A stretch of 64,000 nucleotides of DNA, taken from assembly GCA_958510825.1 (NCBI GenBank), contig OY294050.1:42917249-42981248 (forward strand), in the 5' to 3' direction. The position numbers and the translations under genes are program-made. The stretch is from Brachypterus glaber. Taxonomy: Eukaryota > Arthropoda > Insecta > Coleoptera > Kateretidae. The notes beneath the pieces are model-generated. The model saw only the letters and a program-made list of their open reading frames with translations. It ran no database searches and had not been told where the DNA came from. Of this stretch, positions 41,557 through 52,008 are shown piece after piece (positions within the stretch are counted from its first letter, which is position 1; each line of letters opens with the position of its first letter).

Positions 41557-42471
41557 TTAACGGATATCCTTTTTTACAAACATTTAAGTACAATAGAATA
41601 AAACATGTTATATGGAAACTAGAATATTTAACTGGACACTTATAATTAATATAATAATTTTTAACGTATAATTAATATAATACTCTTTTAATGTTATTTT
41701 TGAATTTATTTAAACTTAAATAAAAAATATCACAGTCATTGATTGCGTTTATTAAATTGGTCATTCTACATAAAGGAGAGTGCATTCCATAGTTTGTTCG
41801 GTGAAATGGAACAAAAAATAAATTATTAAACCTTAAGTTTGCTAATGGAACACAGATAGAAAATTGTGAAAGAATTGGTGGACATTTTATTATTTATTAT
41901 TATAATAGGTAATAAAAAAATAAATATTAGTAAAATGTACAAAATAATAAAAATTACTTTAAAAATTATAAATGTGTTGTCAAAAACTCTAATAATAAGA
42001 ACTCTTAACCGCTAGCGGTCAATAAAAAATGTCGGTAATTTGTGCACCAAAACCGGGCTTTTCGTATAATATCTGGATTTTTCACCGGTCACGACCGGGA
42101 TTTTGAATTTAGCACCTGGTAACCCTAGCCGTGTACGCATAGGTTACACAAAATTACTTTATAAAAATTTTGTATTTTCTCGGTTATTGCACAAAAGAGA
42201 ACTTTAAAAGAAAAATTTTAAAACTATTGGAATGATTTTGGTGGTGTCCTAAATCAAAAAAAATTGTAAAAATAAGAAACAAAGTAACATTTTTTAACAC
42301 TTAATTTTTTATACTCCTGCTATGTTGATTTTCGAAAAAAAAGTGCAAAAACGAGCTAACTCGATTTTAAAAAAAGTGGTTTTGTAATGTCCAAATAATC
42401 ATGAATCACGATCAGAGTGTGGTTTTCTTCGTCATTTTTGTCAAACCTAAACTTTCCAAAAACCCACTGTG
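40724..42471. mobile_element. Element with CACAGTGGG ends and TGGT duplication, in the gene
   Basis: Terminal repeats begin CACAGTGGGTTTTTGG and extend ~145 bp. TGGT is duplicated (40,720-40,723 and 42,472-42,475). CAC-starting ends with 4-bp duplications fit Chapaev-like elements; the first seven bases equal the RSS heptamer CACAGTG. No transposase was found; the short frames in the arms are read-throughs. It interrupts the host gene between FLGN and the ENIVANM stretch. Confidence 0.75.
41515..41890 (-). pseudogene. LINE C-terminus and (TAAA)n tail
   Basis: Minus strand reads CPPILSQFSICVPLANLRF, then VPFHRTNYGMHSPLCRMTNL, NDCDIFYLSLNKFKNNI and a stop. An AT-rich 3' UTR and ~11 TAAA units (41,517-41,562) follow. 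HRTNYG-SPLCRM is a hallmark of jockey/CR1-like LINE C-termini. It is nested in the CACAGTGGG element and otherwise 5'-truncated. Confidence 0.75.
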
Positions 42472-44095
42472 TGGTGTTACCTAAAAATTTGGTACACACT
42501 TCCTTGAAACTTGGCCATGATGCCTTTTCTTGTTCATCCATAACTGAAACAAATGTTTCATCTTTGAATAACGTCCGGATTTCCGGTCCATCAAAGATGC
42601 CTTCTCTCAATTTCGCATCTGATTTGTGCTTCAACACTTAACGCAGGTATGTAAAGCACTCTCCATCTTTATCAAGAGCGTGAAAGCCAAACTGTTTTAT
42701 TAACTCAAGCTTAATTTGAAGAGGAGGAATGAGAATTTTGGCTGGATCAACAAGTGGTTTTCTTATTATATTATGTGATCCAACCCTAAATGAAGATCTC
42801 GAAGGCCAAACTTTTTTGACGTAGTGATTTTTGCGATCTCTACTGTCAAACATACACAAATAGCATGGATGCTTCGTGAATCCAGATTGTTGTCCCAGGA
42901 TCATGGACAAAATCTTCAAATCACCACATACTTGCCATTTATGTTCTTCATACTTAATTTTTTTCAGGATAGTTTCTAGATTTGTGTACTCTTCTTTAAG
43001 TACAGTTGAGTGAGCTAAAGGTAAAGGAGCAAACTTGTTGGTGTTGTGAAGAACTGCCTTAAGACTGCGTTGAGACGAGTCAATGAATAACCGCCAATCT
43101 TCAGTTTATATAAATTTGGCTTTAATTCATCCACATCAGTGCAATAAAGCAAATCTTCCTCTTTTTCAAAAAATTTACGGAAAGCCTCCTCTCGATTCCG
43201 ATAAAATGAAACTTTAGTACCTTTTGTCAGAAGATTTCTCCTTTTCATACTAGAAGCCAATATTTCAGCCGCTTCTTTTGAGAGTTTAGCTTCTCTAAAT
43301 AAATCATTTAGATGTTTTTGGTCGTATTTTTCTGGCTTTTTCTCTTCACCGATCGGCCTGTACTCTTCTTCACTGCTCGAAGGAACTTTTTCAACAGGTT
43401 CACTAAAATCGGATTCACTGCCAGTAGCAGACTCTTCGTCATTAAGAGCTACATTCTCAGGATCGACGTCGACTTCCATTGTATCGAATCCACTGGTCGG
43501 GCTGTCTTGTGACGTAGCATCTTCTGAACCTTCTATAAAGTTTGCAACTGGTTGTTGCACACATACAGAAGAATACGAAATTTTGTCCCTATGGATTCGG
43601 CCCGCAGTCTCAAATTTTGTCGTGCAAAAGTAGCAATCACTTGCACCGAGAGGCTTCTTCCATATAGCTGGAGTTTTAAATTTAAGTTTCTCCTTGTTCT
43701 GGTGCTTTTCAAATCGGTTAACCATATTATAGCATGAACCACAAACAACATTAGGTATCCAATTTTTTAAATTGAGAGAAACTTCCATATTGAAACACTT
43801 TTTATACAAAGTCACAAACCTATCTGTGAGTTTCTTTGTATTTTTTATCCCAATGTATTTTGCACAAACGTAGCAAAAGAGATTAGCATTCTTAGAACAT
43901 TCCTGATCGTCATGAGTACTAGAAGATCCAGCTAAATTTTGAGTAGAAGAAGCATTACAATCCATTAAAATAAACAAACCCCGCATGCTAGAAGACCTGG
44001 CCCGATCGCAGGTGAGTCAGCCGCCCTAGGGGTGATAACCCTCATACCTCCCCAGGCCTAAGTATGTGGGCTTCCCGACTTTGACGAGGACAATG

Positions 44096-44290
44096 TCAAC
44101 TCGTCGTCGGACACACTACGGCATCATTCTCATATTCTAGCGCTTCCCTGCAAAACAGCGCCTTCGCTGGCTTCGATACCTCGAAATGTTGACTAGCAAA
44201 TAATTCTACACATCCCGTTAAAGGGCAGTTGTCATCGTAGTCCAAACACTCCGTGGTAGCAGGTTTTTGCCGGTAAATGTACAGATTCAA
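44096..44290 (-). CDS. Unassigned ORF upstream of the cysteine-rich gene
   Basis: 64 codons from ATG 44,290: MNLYIYRQKPATTE, then CLDYDDNCPLTGCVELF and KALFCREALEYEND. Composition is balanced and protein-like, in a GC-richer patch (43,990-44,260) between the gene start and the right terminal repeat. It could be an upstream exon, a second element gene or chance. I do not recognise it. Confidence 0.3.
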   Translation of the reverse strand: MNLYIYRQKPATTECLDYDDNCPLTGCVELFASQHFEVSKPAKALFCREALEYENDAVVCPTTS

Positions 44291-45224
44291 TGTCCTGACG
44301 TTTTATTTTATATCAAAGACAAAATTCATTCGATAAAAGACACAATAAGTGGCAAATAAACATATTTGCGAATCACTGATGGATACTACAGAGAGAAACA
44401 AAGCAGAAACTGCAATTTGATCATAACATACTGAAAATACTATTAGATCATGGATTTTATCGTTTTTTGATTTTTCTCCGTTTTTTGCAGTTTGACCCCC
44501 AATTTTGACTTCAGATTCGTATTCAGCAGTAAAAAATACGTCGAAAAATCTTTGTCGAACACCCAGCACAGACCACTTTTTTTTTGTGGGCTCGTGTAAT
44601 TATATAATGTAAACTAAAAAATTTTTTCAATATTTACATGTTTTTTGCAAATGTTAATCCGCCATTTTGAATACGCCATATTGGAAATGCAAATTTTAAT
44701 TTTTCGACTTTATATTCGTTCTAAGCGACCTCAAAAACCCCAAAGTGAAAAATTTCAAGAGAAATTACACAGTAAAAAAATATTGTCTCAAAGGCTTAAT
44801 GCAAATGCTATGACATCGAAAGGATATATTTCGTAACTTCGAATAGCCAAAACTTTGCGAAAAAAATCGTAATTGATCTCTTGAACTCTCAAATTAAAGA
44901 GTAAGAGTGGTACTAAATGATATAACTGGAGAAACAGACCACAAAATTTTTTTGCACCCTGTACATAACCTCAAAAGTAGGAAAAAACGCCGTTTTTCGG
45001 GTACATAACCTCAAATTTCTCAAAATCCTGACGTGATGGGCCAATTATGACCATGGATTCGGATTCTACGCAGCAAATTACTTCGGAAATGACCCTTAGC
45101 TTTCCAACAACTAAACCATGTTGACCTGTGTTATGATTTCTTGAATAAATTGAATTGAATTTAAAAAAAAGAACCTAACCGTATAGTGGAAAAAAATCGT
45201 ATATAATTATAAATGACTAAAGTT

Positions 45225-45640
45225 TATTTTTTTAATGTATAGTTATTTTAAATTTGCGGCTAAATACTCCACAGAGTCCGATTAACACTGAAGCATGTGG
45301 CATGTTTTGAATGTCAACATAACCAAAATTTATAATTTTTGTTTACTTACTGTGTTGTTATGATGTTTTGATGTAAAAAAAATAATTGATAAAGCTGTTG
45401 CTAAAAACACTTTTGTATTCCTGTAGAAACAAAATTTGCTTATAAAATCGCTTTTATTCCAATAATTTAGAGGAATAAACCATTGTTTTGTTCTCGTTAA
45501 TGGCACGTCAACGTTTTACGGTTGTGTAAATTGGGCCTAGTCATTTCGCTTAAGACGCATGCGTATCTTACGTTGCTATAATAATTTCGAGATTGTTTAC
45601 AAGGTTTAAAATAACTATACCTTAAAAAAATAAACTTTAG
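45225..45640. mobile_element. Short inverted copy of the 27.2-28.1 kb element
   Basis: Both ~35-bp ends are kept (AAAGTTTATTTTTTTAATG and inverse). The interior matches 27,950-28,068 and 27,196-27,505 in inverse orientation; about 450 bp of the longer copy is missing. Confidence 0.75.
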
Positions 45641-45945
45641 TTACCTACTTTTTAATATGGTCCGTAATTCTTGAATGTCCCTAAAAAAAATGACTACCCT
45701 CTAAGGTTTTAAAAATCGTCAAAAATTATCCCGTATCACAAGTTTTTAAACACGTATTTTTTAATCGAATTTAAAACAACATAAATATCATCACGACCTC
45801 TTTATTAACTATAAATAAACAAGCGGTTTAACGATTTATCTATAGACAATGAATGGTATTATAGGTAATATATTTTTATCTATGTATGTTCATAATAGCA
45901 ACAGCATTAACTACCTGTTACATGATAAGATAATTTTTGTATATT

Positions 45946-47047
45946 ACACTAGGCAACAAATCGCAACTTTTTTTTTGCCCCGATCTGAAAGTAAATTTTT
46001 CTTACTAATTCGAGGGCGTAGAATCCGAATCTGACCTTAGAAAAATTCCAGCACCTAAAATTTTTGAGATATAAGTTCAGGTAATAATGACGTTTTTTTC
46101 AAAATCTTTAAAAAAAAGAGTAGAATTTTGAAAATTTTAGTGTATATTAAAAAAAATACGAGGAATTCAAAAATCTATATGTCAAGAACCTACTGTCAGA
46201 GTAAGTACGCGAAAAAAAAATAAAAAGGTTAAAATGAAAGTGAGTTTACTTAATTGCTCATTTGTGGCAAAACTATCAATTTTTTTTTTAAACTTTATAG
46301 AACTTAATTTGTAGATTATAAAATTCTCTACAAAAATATTTCTACAAATATTTTTTTATTTTGCTTAGTTTGTTCCTAAAAAGTAAATAAATGAAAAAGG
46401 TATAAAATTAAAGTACACAGTGTAAACTTTTTTCCCGAGCCCAAAAAATATATTTTTCTTATCAATATTTTTTAAATTTTAGTACATGCAATTATGTCAA
46501 TTTAAAAATAATTTATAAAACAAAATATTGTATATTTTTTTTTGTTTTTTTAATGGTTTACATCATAAAAATGTTACTTTATTACATAAGAACCATAATA
46601 CGTAACATTTTTTTAGTTCATTTTTGACCCCCTAGTAATGATTTTTGACAATTTTTAGCATGAGTACGTGGCGATAAGCTTGTAAGGGGACACCCTTCTT
46701 CTTACCCTCCACCCCTACTTAGTTTTGTCACATTATCCATTTTTTTTTTATTTTTTTTTCATAATATCCCTATTTATTCTACCTATGAATTTAAAGTTTC
46801 TATGTTTTAAGTTGGGTATTTTTTACCTAATATTGAGTCGCCGAATTCAAATTTGTCCTTGGAATATTTTTGTCTCCCATGATTTTAGAACAAAAGAGGG
46901 ATAAAATAATGATGTTTTAATATTTTTATCTTATTTTTCTCAGAAAACTTAGGTAATAGAAATATTCTGAGATTCGGTTTCAGCGACCCAAAATTAGTTA
47001 AAAAATATATGACTCCAATCGGGGCAAGAAACCGTGTTGCCTAGTGT
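45946..47047. mobile_element. ACAC-family element 5, 1.1 kb, TATT duplication
   Basis: Termini ACACTAGGCAACA and inverse, then CCCCGAT on both sides. TATT flanks each end. GTAGAATCCGAATCTGACC lies 73 bp from the left end; GAGATTCGGTTTCAGCGACC lies at a similar distance from the right. AT-rich interior, no gene. Confidence 0.75.
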
Positions 47048-47194
47048 TATTAAACTCTTTCGAGATAATTTTCAAAATATTACAGTTTTAATATTTTATA
47101 CTTTCTTTGCTAATTTTTTTTTTTACAGCATATTTTTGTTAAAGCAAAAAAAAAGTGAGAACAGAAAATAAAACAAAATGACATATAACTACTT

Positions 47195-47633
47195 TGGGAG
47201 CGTTCAAGTATTACGTAACGCGCTAGGGGGGTTGTGGGGGTCTCGAAAACGTTACGCCGCGTTACAGAGGGGGAGTGCGTGTCAGTAAAAATGTTACGTA
47301 ACACTAAAAAAATTATAAACTTAAAAAATGTTTATTGGATCACGTTTTTAACAATGATCTAGGCTTAAAGAGACGGATTCCTTGCAAATTTTATTGCACA
47401 CGGCGTGGTTAACAGTTAACTAAATCCTCTAAACAAAAACAACTCAGAGATGGAAAACCTTAGCCAATAACCCGTTTTCGGTTAACCTGTTTTGGAAATT
47501 ACATCAGACCGGTTTTGGGTTAAAACACGGAAGCAATAACCGGTTAAAAACCGAAAATGTTACGCCGAATTACATGGGGGGTGGGGGTCAAAAATGGCCA
47601 AATTTTGCGTTACGTAATACGCTCCCTTTAGTA
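47195..47633. mobile_element. Harbinger-type MITE 3 (TTACGTAACGC family), 0.44 kb
   Basis: Ends GGGAGCGTTCAAGTATTACG and (inverse) GGGAGCGTATTACGTAACGC, flanked by TTT. The interior has a GGTTTTTAACCGG-like inverted pair. It shows the full structure of the fragment trapped at 11,877-12,077. Confidence 0.75.
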
Positions 47634-47639
47634 TAAATT

Positions 47640-48370
47640 ATGTTGAAATGATATATTTTATAAAAGATCAAATATATCATATATTTTCGCACAAACTTTT
47701 TTTTTAAGTTACATACTGACAAATAGGTAAAAATAGAGGAAAACAACTTATACGCCATTTCAAATCACAGTGGTACCACGTATAGCGGACACTACACCGC
47801 CTATTGTAAACATCCCTATAATCATACGTGGCACGAATACAACGACTCTAGGGTATCTTCAATTTCACCAACATCCATCGTATCAGGGAATGCTTACATA
47901 TTATTGTACGAACAAGAAAGTCAAAAATCATATACTTGAAGAGTTTATTTATTTCTTTTTTTTTTACTTATTTGTTACTATTATTTAACTTGATTGTTAA
48001 TTTTTTTTTTAATTAATATGTATATTACTATTAATTTTATTGTAAAAAAGTTTTATAATAGTTTTTTTTATAAATTAAAATAGTTGTTGAAAAAAAAAAG
48101 GAAAAAAATAATATAGTTTTGATATTTACCCTGGGAAAAAAGCTTTACCACTGTCAGAAAATGTTGACGACTAAAAAAACCAGCTGTCCCGAATGAGCAA
48201 GAATCTCATAAAAAAGTTATTATTTATTACCTTTTAGGGTTGGGAGGGGGTCATGAAAAAAAAATGATTTTTATATTTTTTATGTAATTTTATTTTACCT
48301 TTTAGGTGGTTTTCAAATTTTTCTTTTATTGTGATTAATAAAGACGTTATGTTGTTGCAATGCAATTGAC
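47640..48370. other. AT-rich spacer without a recognised gene
   Basis: The 72-codon frame at 47,770 starts in a slightly GC-richer patch (ACCACGTATAGCGGACACTA) but shows no domain. Confidence 0.45.
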
Positions 48371-48630
48371 TTAGGGCCACTTGCACCAAACATGATTTAA
48401 ACTTAAACTCGGATTAAGTTAATGGTTTAAGAGTTAATTGACGTTTCGCTGTTGCACCATTTTTTAAACCAAGTTTATTTGTCCTAATCTCAGATTAAAT
48501 GTAATCGTTCGAGTTTGATGGTTTATGTCACTTAAACCTGGGTTATATCAAAACATAACCTAACTTTAGGTTTTTATCTGTCATTTCGTACCCGTGAGTG
48601 TTTTCCTTTGATTTTACGAAATTACCTGCA

Positions 48631-48894
48631 ATGATGGCAGAAGCCGATTTATTAGATGAAGACTTGTTGGAATTGGAAATATTGGATGATGGTTTCCGTA
48701 CCTATCATGAGCGACAAAACTATTTTGAAAGTATGGATGATCTAACATTTTTTCAAAAATTTAGGTTATATAAAGAAACAGTGGCCAATATTCTTGTACG
48801 TATTGAAGAACAACTGGAATATCCCAATTGCGTCCAAACACTATTGTGTTGTGCCACAATTTTAATTAATAAAGCTTTATCATTTATAGTATAA
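48631..48894 (+). pseudogene. Harbinger (HARBI1-like) transposase, N-terminal stub
   Basis: From ATG 48,631 (MMAEADLLDEDLLELE) the frame gives FRTYHERQNYFESMDDLTFF, QKFRLYKETVANILVRIEEQ and LEYPN. This is the N-terminal region of HARBI1-like transposases, before the helix-turn-helix and DDE core. Similarity ends at about residue 70 (48,838). The remaining codons are the antisense of the Myb-like stub. The catalytic domain is entirely missing. Confidence 0.8.
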
Positions 48895-48947
48895 TTGGGC
48901 GAACGTTTTTTTTTTTTGTTTTCATCTTTTTCTTTAGGCAAATCCAT
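48840..48947 (-). pseudogene. Harbinger Myb/SANT-like protein, N-terminal stub
   Basis: From ATG 48,947 the minus strand reads MDLPKEKDENKKKKRSPNYT, then INDKALLIKIVAQH. The basic lead followed by the first helix of a Myb/SANT-like domain matches the second protein of animal Harbinger elements, which helps transposase enter the nucleus and bind DNA. Similarity stops at the junction with the transposase stub. Confidence 0.65.
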
Positions 48948-49811
48948 TGCTACTTTTTAGCTTACAGAACACAATAACACATAACACAATAAGTTACTGT
49001 CAATAACTAACAGCTTTTTTTGAAAATATAATAAACCAAATGATATAAACGTCAAACGTCAAAATAATGTGAAGTTAGCTACATTCAAATAACACTAAAA
49101 TTAGAGATGTGTGCTCGGTTTAACTAAACTTTGATCAAAACAAAATTGGTGCAAGTGGCCCTTATACATGAAAAATTATGTTTATTTGACTAACTAGACC
49201 AGTATAAACCCAAAAAATATATGCTACTAATATGTTTTATTTTAATTATAATTTTAATTATAATTATAATTATCAAAACATTCATTGCGTAATTTTGACT
49301 GGAATAATAAATGCGAATATAACTTTTAGGTCAAATACATACATGTATATGTTCTACGGTGATGGACTCGTATATGAAAATAAATGTTTTTTAGACTAGA
49401 TTGCCAAAAAATAAGGTATTTTTTCACTGTCTTTGGCAAAAAAAATGGTAAAAATTTAAATTTTAATACGGTTGTAGAATACGCTGAAGCTATGTGTAGA
49501 ATATGTGTATAAAATTTCATAAGGATCGGTCCAGTGGTTCCGGAGAAATCACAGACGCCGACCGAAAAAACTTCGTTTTGAGAAAAACGCGTTTAAAGTT
49601 ATTTTTAATGAAAAAGTCTACATATACTTTTGAGAAATATGCGTTTTAAGTTTTTTTTTTAATGAAAAATTATGAAAAAGTCTACATATACTTTCGAAAA
49701 ATGTAAAAGAAAACAATCGTTTTTTTTTTTTAATTATAAACCAGAGTGACCCTTTAACCAGTGATTGTAAAGTATAGTTACTTATCAGCATGTTCGTCCA
49801 TTTCTATACAC

Positions 49812-50323
49812 GGTGCTGCTTTGGGGGTTAATTTTATATGATTTTCAGCGAAAATTAAAAAAATTTACCGCGCGCTTCGTTTCTTTAAAAAAAAAATAAA
49901 TGCTAAATAAGCTGCGAAGAGTAAAACAAGCCATAAAGATATGTAATGCTACGTATTTCATTATATACTATGCACAGTAAATAGTATATTGCATTTTCCA
50001 AATACTTAAAAAAAAAATAAAAAAAAACTTTAAAAAAAATTTTGTGTTTTTTTTTTTAATTTTATTTGTTAGTATTTGAGAAAATGCAATATACCATTTA
50101 CTGTGAATAGTATATAATGGAATGCGTAGCATTTCATATTTTCACGGCTTGTTTTACTCTTTGCAGCTCGTTTAGCATTTTTTTTTTTAATAAAAAACGA
50201 AAAGCTCGGTAGATTTTTTTAATTTTCGCTGAAAATCATATAAATAGACGGTACTATCGAATAGTAAAGGTATTTAAGGGTTTCAGAACAAACAAAAAAT
50301 ACCCCCAAAAAAGCGCCGTGTAT
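49812..50323. mobile_element. Foldback element, 0.51 kb
   Basis: Left ACACGGTGCTGCTTTGGGGG; right inverse near 50,305. The arms share TGCTACGTATTTCATTATAT and TTTTCAGCGAAAATTAAAAA and meet at a poly-A/T centre (50,010-50,060). The right arm has ~60 extra bases (50,243-50,300). One arm also occurs at 2,095-2,225. Confidence 0.75.
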
Positions 50324-51143
50324 ACCGGGTGTCCCACCAGGTTCTTGACAAGCTATATCTCCGTTATTTGAAAAGATAGAATTTTTTGCAAAAAACAGCG
50401 TTGAATGGGAGCTATTGAAGTTTTTATTCACGTATCCAAAACCACCCCTTGCTTACCCACTCCTTTGGAACCACCCCCAACTTTTGTTTTTCAAATAGCA
50501 CCCCCCCATTTTTATTAAAGAATATGAAAGTAAATTTTATTCTTAATTCAACCATGTATTATAAGTAGTATCTTATTTCTTAAAGGGGCTCCAAATAACA
50601 ACTATTATTTATTAATAATACTGTCCCACCAGGTTTTAGACGGGCTATATCTCCGTTGTTTAAAGAGATAAAAAAATCGAGAAAAACAAAATTAAATGCG
50701 AGTCAAAGTAGAATTTTTTTTTTTAATTTAAAAAATCAAACTTTTAGTCATCATTATAATAAAGTGAATGATGACTAAAAGTTTGATTTTTTAAAATAAT
50801 ATCTCTTCACTATAAGTATACGTACGTTAAATTATGGATCTCAATATTTTTGATTTTCGCAATTGGGCAAAGTAGAATTTACTGCAAAACTACCTCTTAT
50901 TTACCCACCCTCTTGGAACCACCCCCAACTTTTGTTTTTTAAATAGTACCCCCCAGTTTTACTAAAGAAGAAAGCACATTTTATTCTAAATTCAACCATG
51001 TATTATAAGTAATATCTTATTGTTTTAAGGGGCTCCAAATTACAACCCCATCAGATCACAAGCAATATTTTTCATCAAAAAAATTTATCTTTTCAAATAA
51101 CGGAGATATAGCTTGTCAAGAACCTGGTGGGACACCCGGTATA
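50324..51143. mobile_element. Foldback element, 0.82 kb, TACCGGGTGTCCCACCAGGT ends
   Basis: Terminal repeats of ~55 bp (through TTGACAAGCTATATCTCCGT). The inner arms share CCACCCCCAACTTTTGTTTT and AATTCAACCATGTATTATAA. A 30-bp inner hairpin (AAAATCAAACTTTTAGTCAT) marks the centre near 50,760. A heavily interrupted copy is at 61,276-63,637. Confidence 0.8.
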
Positions 51144-51301
51144 GCTAGAAAGTAAAAAATTGATAAAACTGTCAAATAATAAACAAATTTGCAGGTACCA
51201 TGATTAAAGTAGTTTATTTTTTTATACTGCGCTTGAATATACATTTTTCTTATTTTAAAGGTGAATTTGAAGGGTGCGGAGCCGATAGAAAATGCTAATG
51301 G

Positions 51302-51627
51302 ACCCTTCTATTTAGATTAGACAAAGAGAGAAGTTCCTCAGAAAGAGATAAAAGTATAATTATTATTGTTTTAAAATAAAATTATGCATATTTTAGGTAA
51401 AAATAACATTTTAGATTATATTTTAAATTACATGAAGGTAAGATATTTGTTTTTTTTAAGTAAAAAACTATTTTTTTTTAATTTTTACACAGCTATGTGT
51501 ACAGTAGGTCTAAAGCTTCCTAGGGAACTTATGACCTACTCCTTAATTTGACAGTCATTGATAATAAATACCCCGTTGTGTGTAAAGATTTTGTACTTGT
51601 TTATGTTTAATAAGCTGTTTTATGTAT
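51302..51627 (+). repeat. Dispersed repeat, second copy of 15,143-15,465
   Basis: Colinear with the first copy, which is broken off by other repeats. Here the sequence continues as AT-rich DNA. The minus-strand frame at 51,555 partly overlaps it and is not credible. Confidence 0.85.
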
Positions 51628-52008
51628 TCTTTAATAATTTTGCATATAATGCACATTTTTTGCACTGTGATAAAATCCAAATATAATATTATTAGGGAAT
51701 TTTCTTTTTTGGGTTGGTATTGAAGACCTAAATTTATGTTGCCTAACGTAATGGACTGCTGTCCATTATACAATTTTTTAAAAAAATGCAGTTATAGCTT
51801 TGTTATTCTTGTGCGAAGAGATGTCCTATATGTCACTGGTGATTTTCACATTTTGTAACAAAACAATTCATGATATTATAGTAAAATTTTCTAGCACTAT
51901 AAAAATGGTTTCAACACATATTATTAGATCCAGCTAAAAATACAATTTAGAATAAAAACATTCAACGAAAATATTTCTAGAAGAAAGTGATATACATAAC
52001 TTAAAATA

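Larger units (their letters stand above)
40399..43965 (-). pseudogene. Cysteine-rich putative transposon protein, broken
   Basis: Start MDCNASS (43,965; an upstream in-frame Met is less likely). Residues ~30-80: FCYVCAKYI ... NWIPNVVCGSC, a CxxC...CxxC zinc-binding module; a second pair in DCYFCTTK; then an acidic Ser-rich linker. After a frameshift near 43,095: RLFIDSSQRSLKAVL, LGQQSGFTKHPCYLC, DPAKILIPPLQIKLEL, one stop (42,635), then IFDGPEIRTLF and FLGN. A 1.75-kb insertion follows. The C-terminus resumes at 40,719 with a stop and frameshift, then FSEEQGERFHQDLKEFE and FADYCWMLQRE, ending TAA at 40,399. I recall close relatives as uncharacterised proteins in many insects. Biochemical function unknown; a transposase role is inferred from position. 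Confidence 0.75.
40214..44597 (-). mobile_element. ACAC-family element 4, 4.4 kb, gene-carrying
   Basis: Termini ACACGAGTCCACAAAAAA and (inverse) ACACGAGCCCACAAAAAA, with ~155-bp terminal repeats and CTGAATACGAATCTGAAG 70 bp from the left end. AATT flanks each side. One gene fills it on the minus strand (stop only ~185 bp from the left terminus), which is the layout of an autonomous DNA transposon. It is now inactivated by an insertion and several lesions. Confidence 0.75.
39670..45131. mobile_element. ACAC-family foldback element 3, opened at its centre
   Basis: Termini ACACAGGTC. Arms 39,670-40,213 and 44,598-45,131 are close inverses. GTAGAATCCGAATCC lies 73 bp from the left end. The arms would meet in TATATAATTATATA, where the 4.4-kb element is inserted. 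Alone it would be a 1.08-kb foldback. Confidence 0.8.
48374..49161. mobile_element. Internally deleted PIF/Harbinger element with TTA duplication
   Basis: Ends GGGCCACTTGCACCAA and inverse, TTA on both sides (48,371-48,373; 49,162-49,164). Both genes of a Harbinger element are present as 5' stubs facing each other, joined near 48,835-48,845. Confidence 0.88.

Noticed and set aside
41515..41890. A transposase for the CACAGTGGG element
   Set aside because: The coding text here is a LINE C-terminus with a (TAAA)n tail, unrelated to that element.
43312..43737. Plus-strand frames of 66 and 61 codons
   Set aside because: Antisense shadows of the cysteine-rich protein.
48838..48894. C-terminal ~18 residues of the Harbinger stub ORF
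   Set aside because: They are the antisense of the Myb-like stub, created by the internal deletion.
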